DNA of 64,000 nucleotides from Symbiodinium kawagutii (taxonomy: Eukaryota; Sar; Dinophyceae; Suessiales; Symbiodiniaceae). The notes under the pieces were generated by a model, which was given only the letters and a program-made list of their open reading frames with translations, was not told the DNA's origin and ran no database searches. The stretch spans positions 9,397-73,396 of the forward strand of contig VSDK01004519.1 in assembly GCA_009767595.1 (NCBI GenBank). Direction: 5' to 3'. Numbering within the stretch: the stretch's first letter is position 1; each line of letters starts with the position of its first letter. Both the position numbers and the translations under genes were made by a program. Positions 19,926-31,874 of the stretch are shown here, one piece after another.

Positions 19926-21032
19926 GAGCGTTGCATGGAGATCAACTTGCCATGGGCCTTGGTGGATGCAGCTCAGCGTCGCTGGGTCAATGAGAAGATG
20001 AACATGGGCCAGGACGGGATCGGGTTCGGCGCCGCCCAGCTGGTGCCTGAAAGCTGTAGGAGCCATGGGTGACAAAGCATGGGGCATGCCACAAGCAGTC
20101 ACCCGAATCCTAGCTGTTTCAAGTGGAGGTCGTCACAACGCAAAATGGAAGTATACCCATTAGAAGCAAGTGGGTTTTGGAAGCCGCTGAATTGGCGTTT
20201 GCAAAACATGGTCAATTTGGTGAGACTGTTTGGATCCACAAGTTTATGTGGAGTCCCAATCATCCTAAGTTGGACGATGGCTCCACACTTTTGTTTGGAT
20301 GATCCAGAAAACACTATCTCCTTGGCAGGTGCCTTTCCCACTTTGTATTGACATCGTTCCAACATACAATTTTTCCGCTTGCTGGATGCTGTGAACAGAT
20401 TGAATTGGCTTCGTATCTCGTAGCCTCCAGCAATGGTTGGATCCTTTCATCTCTGATGATTAGCCACTAAGCGGACCTACGAACTGGGGAAGCCAACCGT
20501 TTTTGACCATCCCTTCTTTTGTGCATTTGGGACCCAGGTGGTTAGTGCTTGCCTCGACTACTTGGGCTACGCGCATGTACAGATGAAAACGTACGAAGAA
20601 AATGTACGGAGATGCTATTCATACAGACACAAGAGCAATGTATAGCACAAGAAAAGCAATATATATATATATATATTTACATATTCATAATGTATGCCAC
20701 CGTTTTTTGGAAACGAATATACGTATGTAATGTGCAAATATTCAATGATAGAAGATAAGCAAATATATACAGAACAAAAAATAGCTAAATAAATAGATTA
20801 ATTGATACATGTATAAAAAATATATATGTATAGATATTCTTATCAATACATTTCCTTTTCACTATTGAAAAAGCATGGCCATCTCCAGGATCAAGGTGGT
20901 GCCATCGAGAAGGAGGATCCTTTCATGAAGTTGTTGGAGGTGTGGTACAGGTTTTCCACTGATGGCTGGCCGGGTGGTGCTGGTGGTGGTGGTGCTGGTG
21001 GTGGTGAAGAAAGAGGGCGACAGAGGAAGTGA
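19926..21032 (+). CDS. Last two exons of a host gene of unknown function
   Basis: Exon 1 (19926-20042, 117 nt, phase 0) follows TTTCCAG and reads ERCMEINLPWALVDAAQRRW, then VNEKMNMGQDGIGFGAAQL, ending CTG|GTGCCT. Exon 2 (20889-21032, 144 nt, phase 0) follows CATCTCCAG and reads DQGGAIEKEDPFMKLLEVWY, then a Gly-rich stretch and ERGRQRK with TGA. The phases agree, so the two exons can be spliced over an 846-nt intron. The C-terminus is Gly-rich and basic. No family recognised. Upstream exons may lie on the far side of the retroelement, which would then be intronic; this is inference. Confidence 0.55.
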
Positions 21033-21921
21033 TCGTCACCTCCAAGTCTTTCAACAGGGCAGGGGGGAAATTCCCATTTTTATTGGACGTTTATTGAACG
21101 ATAGATGAATGCATGATTCATCATCACCGGGAATGACCGGAGCATAGCTGCTTTGCTTTGAGCATTTGCTGGACTTTGAGGAAGTTGACAAAGAGGGGAC
21201 TTCGAGTTCCACAATCACTGGAAACCTTTGTTTTCACCACCAATTGAAGCTGGCTTTCCTGCTATCCTGGGACACAAGCATTGCCGCATCGGGCTTTTGA
21301 CAAGGTGTCATGGCGGAGCAATAATGGTAGGTCCACATCAATAATCCCTCTATTTTTGGGATGAATCACCAGCTATGTAGGGTAAACTACTGGTGGTTTG
21401 TCAATGTGGATCTACTTCACCAGCAATAGCCAACCACCGCTGGCCTCAGGCCGAATGTGGAACACGCCAAACACCATCACTTTTCTGCATTGCGATAGTT
21501 ATATATTATTGATGGCGTTTTTTTTTGTTTACTCAACAGGTCCGCTAGAGCACTCTTCTGATTTCATCATTTTCTTCTGCCAACGCAGCTGAGCTTCCCA
21601 TTTGTTTCAAGCTACCCACGGCATATGTACTGATACCTATTTTATATATACACATGTCTATATGTTCAGATTATGGATTGCTGGGCAATAGACTTACAGA
21701 GATATAGTGTGCCGTGGATTATGGATGCAGTAGCTTGAATCATAGGCGGCGAGGAGTTATGTCAATGTTTTCTTTGTGATGGACCATTCATCACTGATCA
21801 TAAGGTCTACATGGTACATTCTAGGTGCTAGAGAGGGTTGGAAACTGGTGCATGACAGGTTGGACACAAACAAGGAAAGATGTGTGTACATCGATATAAA
21901 TATAGATGTAAATATAAATAA

Positions 21922-21923
<2 letters not shown>
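21033..21923. other. Spacer after the host gene
   Basis: Unique AT-leaning sequence. A weak MITE-like arm (CCCTCTATTTTTGGGATGAA) lies near 21347. No gene supported. Confidence 0.4.
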
Positions 21924-21976
<53 letters not shown>

Positions 21977-21992
21977 TATATATATATATTAA
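21924..21992. repeat. (GATA)n then (TA)n microsatellite
   Basis: About 13 GATA units followed by a short TA run. Confidence 0.95.
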
Positions 21993-22196
21993 CATACATC
22001 AATAGATAAAAAGAAATCATACAAGACACGCACACACACACACATAAACATCGTAGATACACATATGTATATGTATGCACACATCTACTTTTATATCTAT
22101 CTGCAAATATCTAAAGATATGTATATATATATATTTATACATATTTTTTTACACATGTACATAGACATGTACCTATGCATACATACATACGTATGT

Positions 22197-22224
22197 ACCT
22201 ACAAACATACATACATACATACAT

Positions 22225-22263
<39 letters not shown>

Positions 22264-23250
22264 GGCAGACAGACATACATTCATACATTTACAGACAGAC
22301 ATACAAACATACAGACAAACAGACATACAGACATACAGACATACAGACATACATACATACAGACATACAGCCGTACAGCCGTACAGACATACAGACATAC
22401 AGAAATACAGACATACAGACATACACACGTACACACGTACACACGTACACACGTAGATACACACCTACACACATACATGCATACATGCATACATGCATAC
22501 TTGCATACTTGCATGCATGCATACATGCATACATGCCTACATGCATACATGCATACATGCATACATGCATACATGCATACATGCATACATGCATCCATGC
22601 ATCCATGCATCCATGCATCCATGCATCCATGCATCCATGCATCCATGCATCCATGCATCCATGCATCCATGCATCCATGCATCCATGCATCCATGCATCC
22701 ATGCATCCATGCATCCATGCATCCATGCATCCATCCACGCATCCGTGCATCCATGCATCCATCCGTGCATCCATGCGTCCATGCATCCATGCATCCATGC
22801 ATCCATGCATCCATGCATCCATGCATCCATGCATCCATGCATCCATGCATCCATGCATCCATGCATCCATGCATCCATGCATCCATGCATCCATGCATCC
22901 ATGCATCCATGCATCCATGCATCCATGCATCCATGCATCCATCCATCCATCCATCCATACATACATACATACATACATACATACATACATACATACATAC
23001 ATACATACATACACACATACATACTTACATACATAATTACATACTTACATACTTACATACTTACATACTTGCATACTTACATACTTAGATGCATACAGAC
23101 ATACGTACTTGCATACATACATACATACTTGCATACATACATACATACATACGTACGTACGTACGTACATACAGACAGACAGACAGATAGACAGACAGAC
23201 ATGCACAGACACAGACGTACATATATATTTATGTATGTATGTATATATAT
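22197..23250. repeat. ~1-kb phased tetranucleotide array
   Basis: Ordered blocks: (CATA)n, (CAGA)n, mixed CATA/CAGA, (CATG/CATA)n, then an almost pure octamer CATCCATG from about 22590 to 22940, then (CATC)n, (CATA)n with TACT variants, (CGTA)n and (CAGA)n again. All stay in one 4-nt phase, so very long frames in all phases and both strands result (poly Cys-Met-Asp or His-Pro-Cys). These are not genes. Confidence 0.95.
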
Positions 23251-23297
23251 ATATATTTCTTTATTTATATACATATTTTTGTACATTCGTGATACAG

Positions 23298-23383
23298 AAC
23301 TGTCGCAGCCCTGGCAGCTTTTGGAGGCCAATCGTGCACGCATGTCGGATAAGAACGCGCAGCAGGCCCTCCCTGGAATGTGA
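23298..23383 (+). CDS. Exon candidate, function unknown
   Basis: After GTGATACAG the frame reads LSQPWQLLEANRARMSDKNA, then QQALPGM and a TGA that may lie beyond a donor. Helical and charged, embedded between repeats. Confidence 0.4.
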
Positions 23384-24558
23384 CTGGGCGCAGCTGATCT
23401 GTGCTGCTGACGTAGTATGCATAGGTGCAATTGATGCATAGATGATGCATATATACATGTATATATATATAGATGTATATATATATACACATATATATAT
23501 ATATATATATATCTATTTATGCATATTGGATGTATTTGCATCTCTCTCTCTCCCTCCTTGCCTCTCTCTCTCTCTCTCCCTTTCTCGTTAAATGCTTATA
23601 TTCATACATATAGGATGCAGACACGCATAGTGTGTTGGTTCAATTACTTAAATGATTGATAAGCAAAAGCTGAGCCAAGAGGAGTCAGGGTATGACTCAG
23701 CATGACGCGCATAGATTTGTCATTTGAAAAACCATTAAGTTCCTGAGATAGATTTGCATTTAATAGTGTGAATGGTGGAAGATAGCTAGTACTGGCGGAT
23801 AATAATGGTCAGATGGAGATCAATCAATACTCAGTTGCTTGTTTGTCCACTAATGATCAAGCAGGTAGTGGTGAAGCTTTAGATTTCCGGGAGCTGTTCG
23901 TGAGACGTCTTTGATTTTCTCGGTTTAGCTATTCATCGATATGATGTGGAAAATCGCTCGGGATGTTACTAGGCATGTAACCCGATGTTTGCAGTGCATC
24001 AAAACCAAACGGCAAACAAGAGGAACTGAACATCCTAACAGGGTTCCATCCCAAGGAGGTTTCTGCACATTTTTGGGATGTAGTGACCACCCAAAGGGTA
24101 CATGGTGAACTGACCCAACTGACACACAGCTAGGGATGACCATATCTGCAGCCAACTCACAGGGACAATCGTTGGGATCATGGGTGCTTCGCAGGTGGAA
24201 GCAAGTGTAGACGCCAGGTGCGAAGAAAAAGGGCTTGGCCCAGTTGAGAATGCGAACCCAGTTGGTCATTCATTTAGCGCTGTGAATCTCCCACTTTCAA
24301 TGGCTCCCTCTCGTGGCAGCACTCCCAAGGCTTTCGGGAAGCCGTTTGAGTCGCATGACACATCAGTTGCAGTGGCTGTCTGATGAATGGGGATTTTGCT
24401 ACTTAGTTTTTGGGGAAAGCAACCCAGGATGTGAACCCCATGCATAATAACAGGATCATGGTTAATGGATAGCTAGGTAATCATGGTTATCTCCAGATGA
24501 TAACGGGATGTGAACCCCATGCATAGTAGAGCTCATTTGCTTGTTGGAGTTTCTTCAG
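23384..24558. other. Spacer or intron with short duplication
   Basis: TA-rich to 23530, a CT-rich tract at 23541-23582, then unique sequence. GATGTGAACCCCATGCATA occurs at 24429 and again at 24508, a local duplication about 79 bp apart. Confidence 0.5.
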
Positions 24559-24659
24559 GTTGTCCAACTGATTCCCCTCTGCCAAGGCTCATGGGAAGCA
24601 GTCCCGGTGGCATGAACACACCACCCTTGGCGCAGCTTGGCACCTGCTGCGTGCTGCAG
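24559..24659 (+). CDS. Exon candidate, Pro/Gly/Ser-rich
   Basis: Acceptor TTTCTTCAG, then CPTDSPLPRLMGSSPGGMNT and PPLAQLGTCCVLQ to a CTGCAG|GG border. A similar stretch lies about 260 bp upstream (24317-24361: CCAAGGCTTTCGGGAAGCCG), suggesting a duplicated exon-intron unit. Confidence 0.4.
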
Positions 24660-25104
24660 GGTCCAGTATCAGACGCGTTTGATATCACTGTACCAGAAAA
24701 CATGGGCTTTAAAAGACAAAACCATGGGGACCGGACAAGAAGATGATCCTTCAGAAACCAACGTGGTCCCTGTATGAACAGAAACCCTGGTCCAATGGGT
24801 TTTTAATCCCAAACAAGGAAAGAAGAGTGACACTGGTCAGCTGTTGGGGTGTTCACCCCTGTTTGGGAGAATTAATTAGATGCGAATCTCAGCTCTGTAG
24901 CGAAGGGCGATTCAAGCAAAGTAGGCATGAAGGTTCACAGATGTGAAAAGAAATGTCAGCAAAAATGACAAGTCGACAGGCGATGTCTATACATTGGTAT
25001 TTTTGGCCAATAGGATTGCCAGAAGGCAGCCGTTTGCGATTTCAGGTGCCTATTACCTGTTGCCACCAGCCCCACGCCACTGTTACAGTGATATTAAATT
25101 ACAG

Positions 25105-25201
25105 CCAAGCTGTGTTGTTGGCTTGGGCGCTGTTCAACTCCCAGATGTGGTTCATGCGCCCACCCCAACCCGCCACAGAAATGGTGGTGCGCATGTTTCA
25201 G
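25105..25201 (+). CDS. Weak exon candidate
   Basis: Acceptor AAATTACAG, then QAVLLAWALFNSQMWFMRPP and QPATEMVVRMFQG. Other frames are also open here, so the phase and even the coding status are doubtful. Confidence 0.3.
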
Positions 25202-25499
25202 GGGTCACTGGTAGATTTTCTGCTTGTTTTGTGTCTTGCGGGTCTTGTTTTAACCAGCCAATTTTGCTGGTAAATGTTAGATTACCGAAAGCGATGCAGA
25301 ACTTGACCGGTGGAACGTTTACTTGGAGGTACAGAGTTGTGTTGTGCAGCCATGGAAGGGTGTGAATGGGGGATGAATATGTTTGTAGACATAGATGCAC
25401 ATTCATGTGTACATATGTATACATATAACATATGTACATCCGGACAGATGTACCTCATACATATTTATATGGACAAACAGACACATAGAGGCAGGGGTA

Positions 25500-25522
25500 T
25501 CTATCTATCTATCTATCTATCC

Positions 25523-25597
<75 letters not shown>

Positions 25598-25600
25598 CAT
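25500..25600. repeat. (CTAT)n microsatellite
   Basis: About 25 CTAT units with two C variants. Confidence 0.95.
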
Positions 25601-25858
25601 ATTAACAAATATATATGCATATACAGCCCCTTTCAGACAAGCCGAGTGCTGGGGGATGTTCGCCTTCTTGCACACGGACCGTTCATGAAATTTCAGCGGC
25701 ATCAAGCTGGCTCGCTGGCCTGCTGGGATCATGCGCTGGCGTTGCTGCCAGCTTTCACTTAGCCCGTTTGTGGCGCACTGCAGCAGCGGCTGTAGTGATC
25801 AGCTTCTGGGAAAGAGCCCCGCGCTGGTCCATGAAGATTGGACGCTTCAGCGTGGCGT

Positions 25859-25922
25859 GAATGAATGAATGAATGAATGAATGAATGAAGGAAGGAAGGA
25901 AGGAAATTAGGAAGGAAGGAAT
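25859..25922. repeat. (GAAT)n and (GGAA)n microsatellite
   Basis: Seven GAAT units pass into GGAA units. Confidence 0.9.
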
Positions 25923-26566
25923 TTACCCGCATACAGAAAAAAACATACAGACAAATGTTTGGATATGTATCAACTTTGGCTTTCAGGCTGGCCACATGGA
26001 AAGAATCACGTTTATGACACTTCCCAGCTGAATCGTTAGTAAGTGGCAGCTTTCTGCAACCCAAGTGATTTCGGAGCTTTTCGGAAGCCAAGGATGGGCA
26101 ACATTGCCGGAATGGAGGATCAGCTTGGAGAACCTTGGCATGGCGCCTTTTTGCGATCGCATCCGACAAGGGGCTACTTTGGGCACAATTTTTCACAGAC
26201 TACTAAAGACTGCTGACTGGACTTCTACACGGGGTTCCCAGTTGCTTAGGAACGATGTTTGCGAACAGAGTTCTGCGTCATTTTGGGAGTTGGAAACCAC
26301 TTGGTTTTTGGCGGGGTTGTCAGTGCTTGACCTGAAACCCGATTCCAATTTTAGTTGTTCGTATGGCCATGGGCGTTGCTTGATTTAGAACCCTCCAGGT
26401 GGTTGAGATGGATTCCATTGTGAATAATTACAAATCACATTTGGTTGTATGAACTGTGGCAAATGATTGCAGGCTTTGATTTTGGGGACTTTCACAATCC
26501 AGCAATTTAAAATCGAGTACTGGAACTCGGGCGATTGTCCTCAAGAATTGCTGTTTGTTTCTGTTT

Positions 26567-26631
26567 GGTTGTTGTGGTTGTGGTTGTGGTTGTGGTTGTG
26601 GTTTTGGTTTTGGTTTTGGTTTTGGTTTTGG

Positions 26632-26675
<44 letters not shown>

Positions 26676-26677
26676 GG
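26567..26677. repeat. Nested (GGTTGT), (GGTTTT) and (GTT) microsatellite
   Basis: Three successive blocks with 6-nt and then 3-nt period, differing by single-base steps. Confidence 0.95.
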
Positions 26678-27169
26678 TCATTATCTCATATTCTTGGCTA
26701 TTGGTTCAACATCATTGTTGATCAGCGGTGGTGCCAACAACTTCAGTGCGTGGTTGATAGCTTTTTCATTTATCAACAGTGGTCACAATAATGCAGCAAA
26801 TGGGTACCGTGGGAGGTAATTATGAGGTGATAGGATAAGTGGCTCAGAAAACCAGCTGATACCAGAGAATGATTACATCAGAAGGATGGTCACACATGTA
26901 GGTCATGGGAACGTTTGTAAGAACCAGTCGCGATGAATGGTAGTACATGTGAACATGACTTCCACCGAACAAACCGCAACATGCTGAGTATCTGCCATTG
27001 CCCATGTAAGTTGGATATTTAACATCATGTCCAGTCATCATCAATCATCAGTGACCAAAAATGTGCCCAGTCATCAAACATATGTTCATCTCAATGATCA
27101 TCAACGACCAATATTTACTCTATAATCATGTATGTTCAATGATCAAACATTTTTTTATGATTGTTGCAG

Positions 27170-27246
27170 ATCAATTGTGGCAGTTGCGGTTTCCGAAAAT
27201 GCTCAGCATCAGGAACTGATTCAGCGTGCCATGATGCCATTCCAGG
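27170..27246 (+). CDS. Micro-exon candidate, helical
   Basis: ATTGTTGCAG acceptor, then SIVAVAVSENAQHQELIQRA and MMPFQ, ending CCAG|GTTCTG. Amphipathic helix composition. First of the + strand helical exon series. Confidence 0.5.
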
Positions 27247-27795
27247 TTCTGGCGGGTGGGGGACAGTGTGCAACTGGGACCGTTGGACAGAGGGAAGGAA
27301 GGCCAACAACATTCAGTAGATGGCGGTTGGTCAATGTCAGCCCACCAACCAACGGGTAAGTGACCAACAAAGACTAGTTTGGTTATTCATGGCATGTTCA
27401 CAGGGGGTACAGGCTTTTGACCATATGTTTGTATACACATCTCTACGCGAAAGTTGCGGCGCATCTGGCTGTGCCCATCAACGGGTCATTAGGTTTCTTC
27501 ACTTCAAAGGTTCAAACACGCCGGCGCCGGCGCAGGATTTCGAGGATAGGACCAAGTTCTGGGCACATCATGTGAACACGGGCAAACATAATTGGCGGTA
27601 CATAAATATACATATGTGTGAAATTACACGCTCAACAGGGATACACACGCACCCACACATACATGTAAATATATGTGAATATTGATATGCTTACACAGAA
27701 AAATAAGCAACCATAATTGAGGAGCCAACAATTATGAACCAGAAAAATGCAACAGGGTTGACGCAACTGTGGATCTTTGGCATGCTTCTAGCCAG

Positions 27796-27867
27796 GAACA
27801 GGTGATGACGAAGTTGCAGATGATGGAGGAAAACATGCAACGACAACTGGAGAGCACACAGGACATG
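27796..27867 (+). CDS. Micro-exon candidate, coiled-coil-like
   Basis: After TCTAGCCAG the frame reads EQVMTKLQMMEENMQRQLES and TQDM. It has heptad-like spacing of Met/Leu with Glu/Gln between. The donor is not canonical at the assumed end. Confidence 0.5.
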
Positions 27868-28111
27868 GGGGTTGCTGCTTGTTGTTTACTGGGGCATATG
27901 ATTAGCGTAGGTTTGAAACAGGAATGGGAAACTCCAGTTGTACCGCATCTGTTGATTCTCAGATGTGTCATTTGATTCACATCTTGACGTTTGAGTTGGA
28001 TATGGATGTGATTTACATAAGATTGGTTTATTGCTACTTCGTGACTTGCGTCATCTATGGTTGCTCCAATCATCTTTTCACTTGCAGTCACCAAGTTGCT
28101 GACTTTTCCAG

Positions 28112-28201
28112 GGTAGTATTGACGCACTTGCTATGTTGGAAGAGTGGCGCAGCCAGAAGACAACAGCCAGGGCAACCAGGAGTTCAGCTACGGGGAAAAA
28201 T
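28112..28201 (+). CDS. Exon candidate, helical then basic
   Basis: GACTTTTCCAG acceptor, 90 nt, then GSIDALAMLEEWRSQKTTAR and ATRSSATGKN, ending AATG|GTAGCT. The second half is Thr/Arg/Ser-rich. Confidence 0.5.
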
Positions 28202-28537
28202 GGTAGCTGCCGAACTGGGACCCATGGGACCTCGTATCCACCCGGGACGAGACGACCAGCTGCAACAGCACCACGTCTCAGCTGTCCATCTCCGGTCACT
28301 CCCAGCACGGCACGGATTCCGTGGTCGGAGCAGGTGGTTTCTCAGTCGTCAGTTTGGGGTGCCCCCAATTATTATCCCCTTGATCACCCTGGGCTCGATT
28401 CCCCCCAGGGCGCTGTTGTTTGGGTCGTCAAAGGAGCTAAAAACTTGCAAAAACACGTGTTTTTTTGCAACTGTGGGGTCAAAAACCCTCAAAAAAACAC
28501 ATTTTCTCGCATAAATAGATTTTTTCCAATGCATGTC

Positions 28538-28805
28538 TTACCAAACAAATTCTTACCAACATATTCTCTTACCAAAGCGATTCTTAGCAATTATTACCAA
28601 AACATATTTTCTTACCAAACCGATTCTTGCCAAACAGAATCCTACCAACACACATTTTCTTACCAAACAGATCTTTCCCAACACATTTTCTTACCAAACC
28701 CATTCTTGCCAAACAAGATGCGACCAACACATTTTCTTACTAAACAGAATCCCACCAATACATTTTGTGACCAATCAGATTCTTACCAACCCATCTTTTC
28801 CCAAC
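28538..28805. repeat. Degenerate CTTACCAAACAGATTC minisatellite
   Basis: Imperfect tandem units of roughly 15 and 30 bp alternating TTACCAAAC-type and CAACACATTTTC-type segments. The Thr/Gln/Asn-rich frames over it are repeat products. Confidence 0.8.
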
Positions 28806-29067
28806 TTCGTTACCCCTTCTTTGACAACCCGGCAGCTTTCGTTCACCCCCCTTGGATCTCAAGTTGATAAACCAAGCACATCTTTGGGGTTCCCAATGGC
28901 TTGAAAAAACCACCACATGGTTGGCACATCCCCAATGACTTTTGCTTATTCTCCCCTATAAACCATGCTAATTAACCATTAATGGTGTTGAATAACCATC
29001 ATGAATCATGACCGCTATAACCACCATTACTACGTGAATGGTTCTGAATCCTAATATGATGGTTGCT

Positions 29068-29172
29068 GAAGCACCATGAACCATCGAGAAACCGACCTTC
29101 CATGGGACCGGTCGAGTTTGGGATGGGAATCGCTCCTAGGAGGCGATCTCGCAACGCATGGACTTCTCTCAG
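29068..29172 (+). CDS. Exon candidate
   Basis: The frame HRETDLPWDRSSLGWESLLG then GDLATHGLLS ends at CTCTCAG|GTGCGG, a good donor. The acceptor is not clear. The minus strand is also open here. Confidence 0.35.
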
Positions 29173-29973
29173 GTGCGGTAGAGGAGGACGTGTCTCAGCA
29201 GTATCCATTTGTTAAGTGTTAGATCAGCAGTACAGTAGATGTTTGTGCACGTATACTAATACATTGTATGTATCTGTATATGTATCAATACAAAATAAAT
29301 AAACAGATAAATAAGTAAATTAATCAATCAATAAATAAATCAATTAATAAATGATAAAATAGATGAATAAATAAACAAATGTATATATATATATACACAT
29401 AAATATTCATGTATATGTAATTATGCATGGATGCGTAAATGTATTGGTACGATTATATATATATATAGATATATTTATATTCATACACCGTATCATGCCT
29501 TATATATATACACATATGAATCATGAAGTACTATGTTACGCGAGTCTGAAAAGCTTGGCAATACCAGGCCATTCGTTGCCAAACGTAGGGGTCTCAGGAA
29601 GTGATATGTCTGGGTCCTGCCATGCAAGTACCGCCAACCATCTCCAAAAGCATGTGCTCAATCATGATTAGTAGTGGTTAGTATTGGTCAGTGATAGTGG
29701 GCAACAACGGTTGATCAAAACTATTTGAGTAAGGACACAAGGTGGCCAACATTGGTTTATGACAGCCAAGACTGCGGGAGAACAACCAACCGTATGGGTT
29801 TGTGCTAAAACAGTGGTACCCCCAAAACCAATGGTTTCCTAGTAAACCGATCATTTTTTGTGGGTCATTGGTTGCCCTATGGCTTGGCACATACGAGCAA
29901 TAGTGAATGAACTATATTTTATGAAGATTATATGTATAATATTTATTTGCAATCTTTTTTTCATTATATTTAC
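29173..29973. other. AT-rich spacer or intron
   Basis: ATAAAT- and TATA-rich from 29280 to 29510, then unique sequence with a degraded MITE-like stretch near 29799-29880. No gene. Confidence 0.45.
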
Positions 29974-30062
29974 TAATGTTGGTTTCTGATTAGTATCTAC
30001 CTGTTGGTTTCATCTATTTTCATTACTTTAGGGGGGGTTACGCTAATCAGAAACCAACATTA
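29974..30062. mobile_element. 89-bp MITE-like element with perfect 20-bp arms
   Basis: TAATGTTGGTTTCTGATTAG at 29974-29993 has its exact complement at 30043-30062. The spacer includes a G7 run. Confidence 0.75.
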
Positions 30063-30085
30063 ATCTCAATTGAGTTATATGATGG

Positions 30086-30221
30086 GCACGGTGCCCCCAG
30101 TTGTGGTGATCAAACTGATGCGGAACCTGCGGCACCTGCAGATCTCAGCTCCCAACGGCCGGAAACCCGCCCGGGCTTTTGCAGTGCAAAAGGTGGTGAA
30201 GAGCTTGCTATGCGGTGTGAA
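30086..30221 (+). CDS. Exon candidate, basic
   Basis: The frame [40 protein letters not shown] is open to TATGCG|GTGTGA. GC-rich against TA-rich flanks. No acceptor is sharply defined. Confidence 0.4.
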
Positions 30222-30230
30222 ATGCAACAT

Positions 30231-30470
30231 ATTCACGTATATGTGTGTATATATAAATATATATACATATATTTGTATATATACATATATATATATGTAC
30301 ATATTCATACATTTCTGTATATATATATATACATATATACATATATGTTTATATATATATATATATATGTATGTATATTTACATATATATATATACTGTA
30401 TATGTATATGTATATGTATATTTACATACACATGGAGATATACATGCACACACACACACACCAACACATC
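30231..30470. repeat. (TA)-rich ATATATGTAT block
   Basis: Interrupted TA dinucleotide runs with GTATAT and CACACA ends. Tyr/Ile-rich frames here are artefacts. Confidence 0.9.
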
Positions 30471-30512
30471 TATCACAGGCGCCACTGCCTCTTTTTCGTG
30501 TCAGCGGCGCAG

Positions 30513-30575
30513 GTGGCAATTCTGCAGACGGTGAATGCATGTCAGGTCTTGCTGCACAAGTTGGACTCATCACAG
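30513..30575 (+). CDS. Micro-exon with V-L-L-x-K-L-D-S motif
   Basis: 63 nt, phase 0, between GGCGCAG and TCACAG|GTGGGG. Encodes [20 protein letters not shown] and Q. It shares its last 11 residues in pattern with the exons at 30639, 32761 and 34439. Confidence 0.6.
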
Positions 30576-30638
30576 GTGGGGCATCTGCGCAGCATCCCCA
30601 TGTGACATTGGCAGCGGTGACTCATGGCTTTTCTGCAG

Positions 30639-30671
30639 GAGAGTGTGGTGCAGAAGATGGATTCTCAGAAG
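30639..30671 (+). CDS. 33-nt micro-exon [11 protein letters not shown]
   Basis: Between TTTTCTGCAG and CAGAAG|GTGCGC, exactly 11 codons, phase 0. Reads [11 protein letters not shown] and resembles 34439-34473 at DNA level, which suggests exon duplication. Confidence 0.55.
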
Positions 30672-30679
30672 GTGCGCTG

Positions 30680-31522
30680 TGGCTTGCTGTGCCGGGTTCT
30701 CCAGGGTCAGGCGGCCACCGCTATGTTTTCAGAGGTGAAATGCAACGTTGCATAGATGAAATGGGTCCATAAATTGTGCTACCTACCTACCATCCAATTT
30801 CATAGCCATCATGAATAGGAAAGCAACCAGTATTTTGGGGACACCAGATTTTAGTTGAGAATGAACATGGGAAGACACGTGCAGGCGGAAGGTGCTACAA
30901 GAATCGTGATTTACAACAGCCCCCATTTCCGAGCAAAGCCTGATACAGTATTGTCAATATTCACACTCACTACTGCAGGGGGTGGGCCTTTGGCTAAGTG
31001 AAAAGGTCAACAGAATGGTCATTAAGCATGAATAGGGGATGCCCATTCAACTTGCGAATAGGGGCTATAATGGAGAATGAATTGCCTCAAGCAGCATTGG
31101 TAGTATTGACCATGAATCACACAACCAAAATGGTAGAAAAGTGGGACATCGGAGACGAGCAGCTCTCCAGCTGTTGGTTACAAGACAGTTGTATCATTTT
31201 GATACATGGATTATGGGTGTTCTGTCGAACTCGTGTGTGCTTTCACCCCAGTTCGCTTTGGTTGGTTGGTTGGTTGGAGCAAAGATCAGACCCTTTTTCG
31301 AAAGCTCGACATTTTGACAGAATATGGGTATATCCACACAAAAGCTACCCCCCGTTAACAATCCACATTTGTCATGGTGACAAGAATCGAAACCATCAAA
31401 TTTGGGGATACACCAGTTACTTCTGGATATCTGAGTATGAACGTATTGATTATTCTGTAAGAATCAACAGTTCATTCTGGGTATACAACGGGATACACGG
31501 ATCACCCCATTTCTGCTTGCAG
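30680..31522. other. Intron or spacer
   Basis: Unique sequence. A 206-residue open + frame covers 30998-31618 but has ordinary composition apart from the exon at its end. No independent gene claimed. Confidence 0.4.
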
Positions 31523-31556
31523 GTCAGTGTGGACAATTTGCTGCACCACATCACAG
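31523..31556 (+). CDS. Micro-exon candidate with GC donor
   Basis: CTGCTTGCAG acceptor, VSVDNLLHHIT, then CACAG|GCAAGG. The border fits a GC-AG intron, a donor type common in dinoflagellates. The exon could instead run on to about 31612. Confidence 0.4.
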
Positions 31557-31787
31557 GCAAGGCACTGTGGGAAGACTTGAGGCCAACCTCAGCATCCCAA
31601 AGCTCGACAGATTCATAGAACCCCTTTGGTACTGTACAAACTCTGGGCCAAATGCCTCCAATTCTTGGCCTAGAATCATGACCATAAACTCCCTGTCAGT
31701 GATTAATCACCAGCAACTCCTACCACAATTGATTTGCCAAGGATTTGGGTATTTCTCTCTTCAGGACTTGGTGAATTTCTCTCCCAG

Positions 31788-31874
31788 GCGCCAGCGACAC
31801 GACCAAGCAAGCGCTGCTGGATACCGCGCGGGCACTTGGAAGCGATCGACCACGACCGGGAGCAGTGCTCCGTG
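31788..31874 (+). CDS. Exon candidate, helical
   Basis: CTCTCCCAG acceptor, then ASDTTKQALLDTARALGSDR and PRPGAVL. High GC and helical composition against its flanks. The donor is not canonical. Confidence 0.45.

Noticed and set aside
22065-23036. A 323-residue + frame and several 165-245 residue minus frames
   Set aside because: All are translations of the CATC/CATA/CATG array (His-Ala-Ser-Met-Pro-Cys or Cys-Met-Asp-Ala-Trp repeats). Every frame is open because the repeat lacks stops.
30998-31618. 206-residue + frame
   Set aside because: Long but of random-like composition without introns, motifs or a start context. Only its last part coincides with a splice-bounded exon.
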